A stretch of DNA of 64,000 nucleotides, taken from assembly GCA_964391095.1 (NCBI GenBank), contig CAYMJA010000003.1:1-64000 (forward strand). Direction: 5' to 3'. The notes under the pieces were generated by a model, which did no database searches, was not told where the DNA came from, and saw nothing but the letters and a program-made list of their open reading frames with translations. The stretch comes from CAYMJA01 sp964391095. Its GTDB lineage: Bacteria; Patescibacteriota; Minisyncoccia; Minisyncoccales; GWA2-38-27. Both the position numbers and the translations under genes were made by a program. Shown piece after piece: positions 43,475 to 51,392 of this stretch. How positions within the stretch are numbered: the first letter of the stretch is position 1; every line of letters begins with the position of its first letter.

Positions 43475-44877
43475 TCAGCTTTCTTTTTAGGTTTTACTGT
43501 TTTAATACGCAGTTCTTTCAATTGCTTCTGGCTAACTTCAGCCGGCGCTCTCATCATTAAATCCCTGCTGTCACCGGTTTTAGGGAAAGCAATAACTTCT
43601 CTGATATTCGGCTCATTAAATAAGATAGCCAAAAACCTATCAAGCCCAGAGGCAATTCCGCCGTGAGGCGGAACACCGTATTCAAATGCCTCTAATAAAT
43701 GACCAAACTTCTGGCGAATTTCTGTTTTTTTATGACCCATAACCTCAAATACTGCTTCCAAAATCTCTGGTTTATAAGACCTTAAACTGCCGCCGCCAAT
43801 TTCATAGCCGTTTAAAACAAGATCATACTGATGGGCTAAAATTTTCTCGGGATTTTTCTTAATTGCATTTATGTTGTCAATTTGAGGCCGGGTGAATGGA
43901 TGATGAGCAGTATCCCAGCGTTTTTCCTCTTTTCTCCATTCAAACATTGGAAAATCAGTAATAAAAGCAAAAGCCAATTCATCGGGATTATTTTTATCTT
44001 TCCTTAAATCTGGTTTATCAGTTTTATATTTTTCCATTACCTTAATATAGGAAATTCTTGGAAAAGGAATTCTTTGAATTCTCTTTTCTGGAAATAACTT
44101 CCTAACTAGAGCTGTATAGAGTTGTTCTATCAAATCTAAAATTTCCTTCTGGTCAGTAAAAGACATTTCCAAATCTAATTGAGTAAATTCAGCCTGCCTA
44201 TCAGCTCGAGGATCTTCATCCCTAAAGCAACGAGCAATCTGAAAATACTTTTCAACACCGGCTACTTGTAAAAGTTGTTTGTACTGCTGAGGACTTTGGG
44301 GAAGAGCATAAAACTTCCCCGGTTCTAACCTTGAAGGTACTATAAAATCCCTAGCGCCTTCTGGGGTTGATTTAGTCAAAACTGGGGTTTCTACTTCAAT
44401 AAAGTCCTCCTTCTGAAGAAAAGCTCTGATAAATTGAATAACTTTCTGGCGTATTACCAAATTTTTTTTCATTCTCTCTCTCCTCAAATCTAAATAACGG
44501 TATTTCATCCTTCTTTCCTCATTTATCTCGTAACCATTGCCTTCAATAGAAAAAGGCAAGGTCTTTGCTTGAGATAATATTTTCATCTCCTCAATTATTA
44601 ACTCTATTTTGCCTGTCTTGATTTTTGGATTTACCATTTTAGGGGGCCGTTTTAAAATTTTTCCTATTGCTTCTATCACCCACTCAGGACGAATTGCCTT
44701 GGCAAGTTCATAGGTGTTTTTGTCTTGGGGGGTAAAAACTAACTGCAAAATCCCGCTCCTGTCCCGGAGGTCAATAAAAATAATCTTGCCATGCAATCTT
44801 ATTGAATGAACCCAGCCACAAACTTTCTTGTTCTCTCCTAAATATTTAATTGTATCTATATTAATAGTTCTTACCAT
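43471..44877 (-). CDS. aspS: Aspartyl-tRNA synthetase lacking the GAD domain
   Basis: A 468-residue bacterial-type AspRS: OB fold (KKVCGWVHSIRLHGKIIFIDLRDRSG), motif 2 in ARCFRDEDPRADRQAEFTQLDLEMSF and motif 3 in GIASGLDRFLAILF. Bacterial AspRS is normally about 590 residues because of a GAD insertion between SDKPDLR and the FPLFEW segment. Here KTDKPDLRKDKNNPDELAFAFITDFPMFEW joins them directly. The promoter ends seven bases before ATG. Confidence 0.94.
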   Translation of the reverse strand: MVRTINIDTIKYLGENKKVCGWVHSIRLHGKIIFIDLRDRSGILQLVFTPQDKNTYELAKAIRPEWVIEAIGKILKRPPKMVNPKIKTGKIELIIEEMKILSQAKTLPFSIEGNGYEINEERRMKYRYLDLRRERMKKNLVIRQKVIQFIRAFLQKEDFIEVETPVLTKSTPEGARDFIVPSRLEPGKFYALPQSPQQYKQLLQVAGVEKYFQIARCFRDEDPRADRQAEFTQLDLEMSFTDQKEILDLIEQLYTALVRKLFPEKRIQRIPFPRISYIKVMEKYKTDKPDLRKDKNNPDELAFAFITDFPMFEWRKEEKRWDTAHHPFTRPQIDNINAIKKNPEKILAHQYDLVLNGYEIGGGSLRSYKPEILEAVFEVMGHKKTEIRQKFGHLLEAFEYGVPPHGGIASGLDRFLAILFNEPNIREVIAFPKTGDSRDLMMRAPAEVSQKQLKELRIKTVKPKKKAE

Positions 44878-44884
44878 TGATTTT

Positions 44885-44913
44885 ATTATGGCAAATTATT
44901 TGCATTTTGAAAA
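44885..44913 (-). promoter_or_regulatory. aspS promoter, probably leaderless
   Basis: Minus strand TTTTCA (44913-44908), 17 bp, CATAAT (44890-44885), 7 nt to ATG. The -35 match is weak. Confidence 0.45.
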
Positions 44914-44951
44914 TAGGGTAAGAGGAGAACTATGTTCCTTAAGAACAAAAA

Positions 44952-44982
44952 AGCGCGGAAGATTGATAATATTAACCGCGCT
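44952..44982 (-). terminator. Terminator of the 46-residue membrane protein gene
   Basis: AGCGCGG and CCGCGCT arms with a 17-nt AT-rich loop and T runs on both strands. Confidence 0.8.
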
Positions 44983-45002
44983 CTTTTTTTATATAATAAA
45001 AA

Positions 45003-45143
45003 CTACATTGCCGGGCCTTCTGGCGGTGTTGGTGACGTTGGTGGTACAGTCGGACCTCCTTGCTTACCTGTTTTCCCTTTTAAAAGATAAATTATAATTC
45101 CGACTACTACAACTGCTACCACTATATAAATGATTGTTGACAT
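45003..45143 (-). CDS. Small membrane protein with proline-rich tail (46 residues)
   Basis: ATG 45143 to TAG 45003. Residues 3-22 form one membrane helix (STIIYIVVAVVVVGIIIYLL), then a basic KGKTGKQGG and a proline/threonine tail ending PPTSPTPPEGPAM. The function is unknown. A TTGACA promoter upstream and a strong terminator downstream support a real gene. No Shine-Dalgarno sequence is seen. Confidence 0.65.
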   Translation of the reverse strand: MSTIIYIVVAVVVVGIIIYLLKGKTGKQGGPTVPPTSPTPPEGPAM

Positions 45144-45191
45144 AGGCTTTTTGAAATTTTATTAATATTTTATTTCTCTCGACCTTGCTTT

Positions 45192-45221
45192 ATTATCGCT
45201 TTTTTATTTAATTTCTGTCAA
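45192..45221 (-). promoter_or_regulatory. Promoter of the 46-residue protein gene
   Basis: Minus strand TTGACA (45221-45216), 18 bp, GATAAT (45197-45192), starting two bases after the murC stop codon. Confidence 0.65.
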
Positions 45222-45222
45222 G

Positions 45223-46539
45223 TTATGAAGTGGAAAACTTTTTTACAATATCGTATATATTACCCGCCCCCATAATCATTACCACTTCCCCGCCCTGTAA
45301 ATTTCTCTTTAAATAATCTATTATTTTCTCTTTTGGCAAAAAAGTTGCCTGAGGTTTATTAATTGCTTTAATCAATTTTCTTGAACTTACTTTCTTTTTT
45401 GTTTTCTTTTTTTCCCTGCCGGCTACATCATAAATATCAGCGATAATTAATCTGTCAATCGGAGCTTCTTTGAAAACTTTAACAAAATCGTTAAATAAAT
45501 AATAAGTTCTTTGGTATTGGTGGGGTTGAAAAACAACCCAGATTTTTTTATTTGGAAATTTCTCTCGGGCAGCTTTTAGGCTGACTTTAATCTCGGTTGG
45601 ATGATGAGCATAATCAGAAATAATTTTCAATTTACAATTTCCAATTTTCAAATTTTTTATTTCAAAACGCCGCCAAGCGCCTTTATACTTTGAGAGCGCT
45701 TTAAAACTAACTCTGTCTGGGATTTTCAGAACCCGAGCTGTTGTTAAGGCAGCTAAGGCATTGTAAACATTATGTTCTCCCGAAACTTTCAAAATTTTTT
45801 TTAGTTTCTCTGATTCTTTCTGTTTGAAACCATAATCTTGAGTTTTAAGTTGTAATTTTGAGGTTTGCACCTTGAGTTTTGAGACATTTTTGTTGTCTTT
45901 ATTTGCTACCAAAACCCCATTTTTCGGCAAATGTCCAATAAACTCTTTATAGGTTTTTAGAATGTGGCCCAAATTTTTATAATAATCCAAATGTTCTCTT
46001 TCAATATTAGTTAAAACAATAATTTTAGGGAAATAATTTAAAAAAGATGCTTGCCATTCATCGGCTTCAATAACGAGATGCTTGCTTTTTCCCATTCTAA
46101 AATTAGTTTGACCGAACTCTTTTAATTTGGTGCCAATAATTACGGTAGGATCAAGCCCTACCTTTACGAGTATTAAAGAAATCATTGCTGTTGTTGTGCT
46201 TTTTCCATGAGTTCCGCAAACAGCAATTGTAAAATATTTTTTGGTTAAGTCCCCTAAGGCCTGGGGATAACTTTGGCATTTAACTCCCAATTTTTTTGCT
46301 TTCCTTAATTCAGAATTATCCGACTTGACGGCCGGACTGTAAATAACTAAATTAGCATCATTTGGCAGATTTTCTGCCTTATGACTTCCAGTAACAAGAT
46401 TAGCTCCTTTTTTCTTTAAAAAATCAGTAATTTCAGATGAAATTAAATCAGAACCAGAAACTTGATGACCTTTTGCCAAGTAATATTGGGCAAGCGCCGA
46501 AATCCCAATTCCCCCAATACCAATAAAATGTATTTTCAT
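45223..46539 (-). CDS. murC: UDP-MurNAc:L-alanine ligase MurC
   Basis: A 438-residue Mur ligase. HFIGIGGIGISALAQYYLAKGHQVSGSD is the N-terminal nucleotide-sugar domain, CGTHGKSTTTAMI the ATP site, IEADEWQASF and TNIEREHLDYY follow, and SDYAHHPTEIKVSLKAAR and VVFQPHQYQRT are in the C-terminal half. Two heptamer-repeat tracts encode KLKVQTSKLQLKTQD and KNLKIGNCKLKI. It follows the phosphotransfer operon by six bases. Confidence 0.95.
   Translation of the reverse strand: MKIHFIGIGGIGISALAQYYLAKGHQVSGSDLISSEITDFLKKKGANLVTGSHKAENLPNDANLVIYSPAVKSDNSELRKAKKLGVKCQSYPQALGDLTKKYFTIAVCGTHGKSTTTAMISLILVKVGLDPTVIIGTKLKEFGQTNFRMGKSKHLVIEADEWQASFLNYFPKIIVLTNIEREHLDYYKNLGHILKTYKEFIGHLPKNGVLVANKDNKNVSKLKVQTSKLQLKTQDYGFKQKESEKLKKILKVSGEHNVYNALAALTTARVLKIPDRVSFKALSKYKGAWRRFEIKNLKIGNCKLKIISDYAHHPTEIKVSLKAAREKFPNKKIWVVFQPHQYQRTYYLFNDFVKVFKEAPIDRLIIADIYDVAGREKKKTKKKVSSRKLIKAINKPQATFLPKEKIIDYLKRNLQGGEVVMIMGAGNIYDIVKKFSTS
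45624..45651 (-). repeat. Heptamer repeat tract in murC (site 1)
   Basis: Two 14-mers, TTTTCAATTTACAA and TTTCCAATTTTCAA, lie in tandem and encode the lysine-rich segment LKIGNCKLK. Confidence 0.65.
45833..45885 (-). repeat. Heptamer repeat tract in murC (site 2)
   Basis: On the minus strand about seven degenerate 7-mers (CTCAAGG, TGCAAAC, CTCAAAA, TTACAAC, TTAAAAC, TCAAGAT) encode the polar insert KVQTSKLQLKTQD. Confidence 0.65.
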
Positions 46540-46545
46540 ATTTTT

Positions 46546-47484
46546 TTATAATGTTGTGATTGGTCTTGATTGGACAATATAAATTTTTCCTTTCTCTATT
46601 GCCCATTCAATGTCGCAGGGAAAGCCATAATGTTCTTCAATTTTCTGGCAGATTTTAGCTAATTCTAAAATTTTTTTATTAGGGAGACATTGTTTTCCTG
46701 CTCGAGGTTTTGGTACTCTTATTTCTTTTGTCTTTTCCCCTACTCTTTTTATTTGAGTTTTCTGAATATTAATATTTATGTCCAAAATTTTTTTATTTTT
46801 TTTGTCTACTATATAAGTATCAGGGGTTATCTTCCCGGCTGCCACTGATTCTCCCAACCCCCAACTTGCCTCAATAACCATTTGATTTTTACTTTTAGTT
46901 ACAGGATGAACTGTGAAGACTACTCCGGCTACATCAGATTGCACCATCTTTTGAACTACAACTGCTACCGAAATTTCTTTTCCATCTAATTTTTTCTCAA
47001 TCCGGTAAAAAATAGCTCTTGGAGTAAATAAAGATGACCAACATTTTTTAACTTTATCTAAAAGCTCTTTTTTAGTTACCCCAAGATAACTTTCTAATTC
47101 GCCAGCCCAAGAAGCAACTTTTGAATCCTCAGCTGTAGCTGAAGAACGAACTGCTACATATTTCGTCTTGAGTTTATCAAAGGCCTTTAAAATTTCTATT
47201 TTCAAATCCTCGGGTATTTCATATCTTCCAATTAAACTCCTTAAAATTTGGGAAGCATCATCAATGGTATTTATTCTTTTTGGGTCTACTTTTCTAAGTT
47301 GAGCTTTAATTTCTAAATTTAAATCTGTTTTTTCTAAGAATTTATCAAAAGCCGAAGCTAAAATAACAAAACCAGGGGGAACGGGAAATCCGGCTTTTAC
47401 CATTTCTCCCAAAGAAGCGCCTTTCCCTCCAGCGATAGAAATATCTTTTTTATTGATATTTTCTAAATCTTTAATAAATTTCAT
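46546..47484 (-). CDS. Stand-alone PEP/pyruvate-binding ATP-grasp domain (PPDK_N)
   Basis: A 312-residue protein equal to the N-terminal nucleotide-binding domain of PEP synthase: AGGKGASLGEMVKAGFPVPPGFV, YVAVRSSATAEDSKVASWAGE, VQKMVQSDVAGVVFTVHPVT and the final CDIEWAIEKGKIYIVQSRPIT. It lacks the phosphohistidine and PEP-binding domains, which in part are carried by the two upstream genes. It would use ATP to phosphorylate the swivelling histidine. Overlaps: ATGA with the upstream gene. Confidence 0.85.
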   Translation of the reverse strand: MKFIKDLENINKKDISIAGGKGASLGEMVKAGFPVPPGFVILASAFDKFLEKTDLNLEIKAQLRKVDPKRINTIDDASQILRSLIGRYEIPEDLKIEILKAFDKLKTKYVAVRSSATAEDSKVASWAGELESYLGVTKKELLDKVKKCWSSLFTPRAIFYRIEKKLDGKEISVAVVVQKMVQSDVAGVVFTVHPVTKSKNQMVIEASWGLGESVAAGKITPDTYIVDKKNKKILDININIQKTQIKRVGEKTKEIRVPKPRAGKQCLPNKKILELAKICQKIEEHYGFPCDIEWAIEKGKIYIVQSRPITTL

Positions 47485-49010
47485 TTTTTCCTTTTCAATA
47501 TCTTAACAATCCCCTTGTTCGCATCAACTTCTACTAAGTCCCCGTCTTTTAGGACCCTGGTTGCGATTTTTGTACCGATAATACAAGGGATGCCGAGTTC
47601 TCTGGAAACAATGGCAGCGTGACATAATAAGCCGCCTTCGTCGGTAATAATAGCAGCTGCTTTCCTCATACCAGTAACGAGATCATAGTTAGTCATTATG
47701 GAAACCATAATATTTCCTTTATTCATTTTTGATAAATTACGTTGGTTTATTATAATTTCAACCTTTCCTTTGGCAAAGCCGGGTGAAGCAGGAATACCCT
47801 TAATTATATCTATTGTTTTTGGTTTAATTCCACTCCCTAATTCGTTAATTATTTCTTTTGCTTTCTTGTCACGAATAATCTTTGATAATTTACGATTAAT
47901 AAAAATAAGTACAGTGGGTTTTCTTCTTCCCTCAAGATTAATCTCCTTAATTTTTAATTTTCCCACGACTACATTTTTAAATTCTTCAGGCAATAACAGA
48001 TGCATATCTGAAGAAAGTATATTCATTCTAGAAGAGACTTCATTAATAGCTATGTTGAAAAAATACAGTGCTCTGCTGAGAATAGATTTCCTGTAATCTC
48101 TAAGAAAACCTATATTAGAGAAAAAATGGCAAATCTTTTTCAATTCCCCATCGTCCCTAAGATTATGATAGATTTTCTCTTTCTCGGCTAATAATTGGCT
48201 AACTTTGTCTTGTCTTCTTTGTAAAAGTTGGTTAATATTCTTTTCTTCAAAAAAAGATTTAGCTTTAAGAATAAAATCAAGAATATTCCATGGCTTATTT
48301 CCAATATCTACCGGAACCCAAAAGTAATTTTTTTTATGTCTCAATAATTGATTATAGAATTTTAACAGAGCATCATCTTTAGCATCTTTTAGTCTCGCAA
48401 GTATATCATCGATTTTATTATCAAGAAACAATTTTTTTACTGAGGACTGGCATTTTATCAGCAGTTTTAGAAAAACTATTTCTTCCTCAACAGCAATACT
48501 AACGTTCTCGGGAGCACTAAGGATATTTTTGTAATTATCTATCTCCTGTTGAGTCAAGCCACGATGCTTTTCTTGCAATGGCTTATTGAGGTAATCTGAC
48601 ATAATAGTTTCAAAAGGAGCAATAGTGCCACCAATACCATGCATTTTTTCATGGCCTGATGCAGTTTTTTCTATTAAAGACAATAAAGTTTTATTTGAAC
48701 ATTTTCTAATTTTTTCTTCATCTAAAAAAATAGCAGACAATAACTTTTCCCCGGCTTGAATTGTTTTTCTTATTATATCGTCGGACAAATCCTTATCGGA
48801 TTTCTCTATTATTTTAATAGCCTTCTGTTTTAAGAATGAATGTTCATCACAAAGAAAATATTCTCTGGTCAATCCCTTAGATATTGTTATCAAAAAATTT
48901 TTGTAATCTCCATATCTCTTTTTTCCTATAAACATAGGAACAAAATAGCCCACAATTAAACTAGAAGTAAAATATTTAGTTTGCCAAAGGCACCATTTTT
49001 TGTTTAACAT
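47481..49010 (-). CDS. Phosphohistidine swivel-domain protein A (PEP synthase-like)
   Basis: A 509-residue protein from ATG 49010, which overlaps the previous stop (ATGTTAA); the open frame to 49151 would run through the neighbour. Residues 1-400 are a helical domain I cannot name. Residues 415-509 are a PEP-utilising mobile domain (GIPASPGFAKGKVEI, then the active His in DEGGLLCHAAIVSREL). The layout resembles the substrate plus His domains of rifampicin phosphotransferase-like enzymes without the ATP domain. The substrate is unknown. Confidence 0.75.
   Translation of the reverse strand: MLNKKWCLWQTKYFTSSLIVGYFVPMFIGKKRYGDYKNFLITISKGLTREYFLCDEHSFLKQKAIKIIEKSDKDLSDDIIRKTIQAGEKLLSAIFLDEEKIRKCSNKTLLSLIEKTASGHEKMHGIGGTIAPFETIMSDYLNKPLQEKHRGLTQQEIDNYKNILSAPENVSIAVEEEIVFLKLLIKCQSSVKKLFLDNKIDDILARLKDAKDDALLKFYNQLLRHKKNYFWVPVDIGNKPWNILDFILKAKSFFEEKNINQLLQRRQDKVSQLLAEKEKIYHNLRDDGELKKICHFFSNIGFLRDYRKSILSRALYFFNIAINEVSSRMNILSSDMHLLLPEEFKNVVVGKLKIKEINLEGRRKPTVLIFINRKLSKIIRDKKAKEIINELGSGIKPKTIDIIKGIPASPGFAKGKVEIIINQRNLSKMNKGNIMVSIMTNYDLVTGMRKAAAIITDEGGLLCHAAIVSRELGIPCIIGTKIATRVLKDGDLVEVDANKGIVKILKRKK
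47539..47639 (-). repeat. 101-bp perfect repeat, copy A
   Basis: Identical base for base to 49065-49165. It encodes the phosphohistidine core (EGGLLCHAAIVSRELG through the VLKDGDLVEVD region). Confidence 0.95.
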
Positions 49011-50527
49011 TTTGTTTTCTTTAGAACTTTTACTACTCCCTTTTTCGCATCCACCTCTACCAAATCCCCGTCTTTTAGGACCCTGGTTGCGATTTTTGTA
49101 CCGATAATACAAGGGATGCCGAGTTCTCTGGAAACAATGGCAGCGTGACATAATAAGCCGCCTTCATCAGTAATAATAGCTTCGGCTTTACGTATTGCTG
49201 GCATTAACAAAGGTCTTGTCTGTCCGGCCACTAAAATGCGACCTTCAGGAAATTTATAAATTCTTTCATTAAAATTCCGAGAGCCCCAATTAAATAAAAA
49301 TACCTTTCCCTTTATTATTCTTCTGTTGCCATTATTCGCGACGATACCTATAAGATTAGTAACTTTCTTCAATTTTGCCCTGCCTGTTTCCGATTTAAAT
49401 TTTATTCCTGCGGCTCTTCCTAAATATATTTTATATTTATTTTGATAAATTAAACATAACATATTCTGCTTATTTTTAGGAAAACCTATTTTTGTTCTGA
49501 ACTTTTTTGGGCAAGTTAGCAATTCTATAAATTTAGAATAATTTAAATTATTAATTATTCCTTTATTTATTTTTAGTTTTGCCGCACTAATATCAATTAA
49601 TTTTGGCAACAGATAATTAAAAGACTGCCACCCCTTTACCCGCAAATCAATTCTCAATACTCCTAATTCTGAAATAGTTTTTATTCTTTTTATCAATTTA
49701 CCGTCTATTTTATATTTCTTAATTAATTTTGTTTTTTTCTTGCGGATAATAATTTTTTTATTTTTTATGTCAGATAATTCATTTTTTAATGATTTTCTCC
49801 CTTCGTTAAAATCACTCTTTAGTAATTTCAGATAGTGAGATTTGTTCCATAATCCAAATTCTGCGCTTGCGGAATAATATTTATATTTTTCTACAAATTT
49901 CTCAACTATTTTAATTGTCTTTAAGTTGCCAATTGCCTGTTTAAACGTTCCGAATTTTGAAACTGTTGGGATTGCGATTTTCTCAAGCCAATCATATCTC
50001 TCTTTTCTTAAACAAGAACCTTTCTCCGGTAAAACTAATATTCCAAAAGTTTTTTCGATACTTCTCCCTGAAACCCACTGTGCCAACTGCTCTCTTGTAG
50101 ATATTCCTATTTCTGATGTGTATTCAGGTTGAGATATTAAATATAGAGCTGTAGCTCGATTATATAAACGTACGCCTTTTTGCACTATGTTTTTAATCTC
50201 GCTTAATCTAATAGTTTTATAATCAAGTTTATCAATATAATTCTTAAAAGTATCTACTTTCTCAATTATCTTTTTTACCTCAAGTTTATATCTAATAAAT
50301 TTGTGTTTATTTAGAAAAAAGGAATATCCAAAAAGCGTTTTTTGTTCTCTTTCGCTCTCGAGCATATATTCGGTTAACAGGTTTTTCTTACAATCCACAT
50401 ACGCCATAAAACTTTCTGGCTGGCCGGTTATCTTCTTAACCTCTAAAAAATCTAAATAATAACTCATATCTATTAGAAGAAAATTAGCTTTTTCTGCTGA
50501 TGTTTCGGCAACTTTGTACCATTTCAT
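49004..50527 (-). CDS. Phosphohistidine swivel-domain protein B (PEP synthase-like)
   Basis: A 507-residue protein. Residues 1-400 differ from protein A and are lysine-rich and helical (first residues MKWYKVAETSAEKANFLL). The C-terminal 80 residues carry the same mobile domain with DEGGLLCHAAIVSREL. It is first in an operon with protein A, the ATP-grasp protein and murC. A TATACT lies six bases before ATG. The N-terminal domain presumably binds a different acceptor or partner from that of protein A. Confidence 0.7.
   Translation of the reverse strand: MKWYKVAETSAEKANFLLIDMSYYLDFLEVKKITGQPESFMAYVDCKKNLLTEYMLESEREQKTLFGYSFFLNKHKFIRYKLEVKKIIEKVDTFKNYIDKLDYKTIRLSEIKNIVQKGVRLYNRATALYLISQPEYTSEIGISTREQLAQWVSGRSIEKTFGILVLPEKGSCLRKERYDWLEKIAIPTVSKFGTFKQAIGNLKTIKIVEKFVEKYKYYSASAEFGLWNKSHYLKLLKSDFNEGRKSLKNELSDIKNKKIIIRKKKTKLIKKYKIDGKLIKRIKTISELGVLRIDLRVKGWQSFNYLLPKLIDISAAKLKINKGIINNLNYSKFIELLTCPKKFRTKIGFPKNKQNMLCLIYQNKYKIYLGRAAGIKFKSETGRAKLKKVTNLIGIVANNGNRRIIKGKVFLFNWGSRNFNERIYKFPEGRILVAGQTRPLLMPAIRKAEAIITDEGGLLCHAAIVSRELGIPCIIGTKIATRVLKDGDLVEVDAKKGVVKVLKKTKC
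49065..49165 (-). repeat. 101-bp perfect repeat, copy B
   Basis: Identical to 47539-47639; similarity falls off at both ends, as after gene conversion. Confidence 0.95.
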
Positions 50528-50559
50528 AATTTTAGTATACCAAAAATTATACTAAAAAA

Positions 50560-50587
50560 ATACTCTCTATTCACTGATAGAGAGTAT
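50560..50587 (-). terminator. Terminator of the histidine phosphatase gene
   Basis: ATACTCTCTAT and ATAGAGAGTAT arms with a 6-nt loop, followed on the minus strand by seven Ts. Confidence 0.9.
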
Positions 50588-50610
50588 AATGATTACAAAG
50601 AACAAGAGGT

Positions 50611-51213
50611 CTATATTCTCACCGATAACGTATCGCCGGAATTACCTCTGAATTCAACCCTAATTTCTGATGTATTAGAATTGAATTTTAGGCCTTGGAG
50701 ATAATTTAGAGACCACCCTAAAGCAGAAAGCGAATGCGTTTTCTTAAGAAGCGCCTCAAGGCTTTCAATCATTCCTGAATGGGAAATGAGAAGGTGGTTC
50801 CCCGGAGATTCTAGTTTCTCTTTTACTAAAGAGAAAATTGCTTCTCCGACTTCCTGCGAAGACCAGGTTTCATCGTCGGGCCGCACAGAACCGGTTTCTA
50901 GTAAGGCAGCTACCATTTTTTCTTCGTCGCCCAAGTCCTGCAGGTATTTTACGTATTCTTGAGATGCCTTGCCAGAATATCTCAACCTTTCATCTGTCTC
51001 AAGGATGAGATTAATCTCTGCCCCGGTCTTAATTAACTGCGCGGTTATTCTCGCCCGTTCCAATCCGCTATGGGTAATAGACGCAATACTGCCAATGCGT
51101 TTTGCTCCCCACCCGAACGCTTTTACCTTGCCGTTAATCGAAAGGCCCGAAAGAGTACCTGTATCTTTTGGATTCTTCTTCTCCGCATGCCGAATCAGCC
51201 ATACTGTTGACAT
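50611..51213 (-). CDS. Histidine phosphatase family protein
   Basis: A 200-residue phosphoglycerate-mutase-fold protein. The catalytic motif is LIRHAEKK (RHxE rather than RHG), with Arg in THSGLERARITAQL and the second His in LLISHSGMIESL. The substrate is not evident. The gene is monocistronic with a TTGACA-17 bp-TATACT promoter, a strong Shine-Dalgarno AAAGGAGGTGAGG and its own terminator. Confidence 0.85.
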   Translation of the reverse strand: MSTVWLIRHAEKKNPKDTGTLSGLSINGKVKAFGWGAKRIGSIASITHSGLERARITAQLIKTGAEINLILETDERLRYSGKASQEYVKYLQDLGDEEKMVAALLETGSVRPDDETWSSQEVGEAIFSLVKEKLESPGNHLLISHSGMIESLEALLKKTHSLSALGWSLNYLQGLKFNSNTSEIRVEFRGNSGDTLSVRI

Positions 51214-51283
51214 TTTTCCTCACCTCCTTTCTAATTTTGTTTTGAAAGAGCAAAAGAATTTTTCTTTTTTCTCTATTGTTTTA

Positions 51284-51312
51284 AGTATATCATACTGTTG
51301 AATTTCTGTCAA
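51284..51312 (-). promoter_or_regulatory. Promoter of the histidine phosphatase gene
   Basis: Minus strand TTGACA (51312-51307), 17 bp, TATACT (51289-51284). Confidence 0.85.
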
Positions 51313-51366
51313 GTTTTTGTGAAGATTCCGTCTTTTTCTTTTCCCCTATCCCTTATCTAAAATAAA

Positions 51367-51392
51367 AAGAGGAATTATTGCTAACTCCTCTT
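51367..51392 (-). terminator. Terminator of the 394-residue protein gene
   Basis: AAGAGGA and TCCTCTT arms with a 12-nt loop; TTTATTTT follows on the minus strand. It overlaps the last codons. Confidence 0.7.

Noticed and set aside
49004..49151. The longer start of phosphohistidine protein A
   Set aside because: It would translate the opposite-frame end of protein B; the ATGTTAA overlap at 49010 is the natural coupled start.
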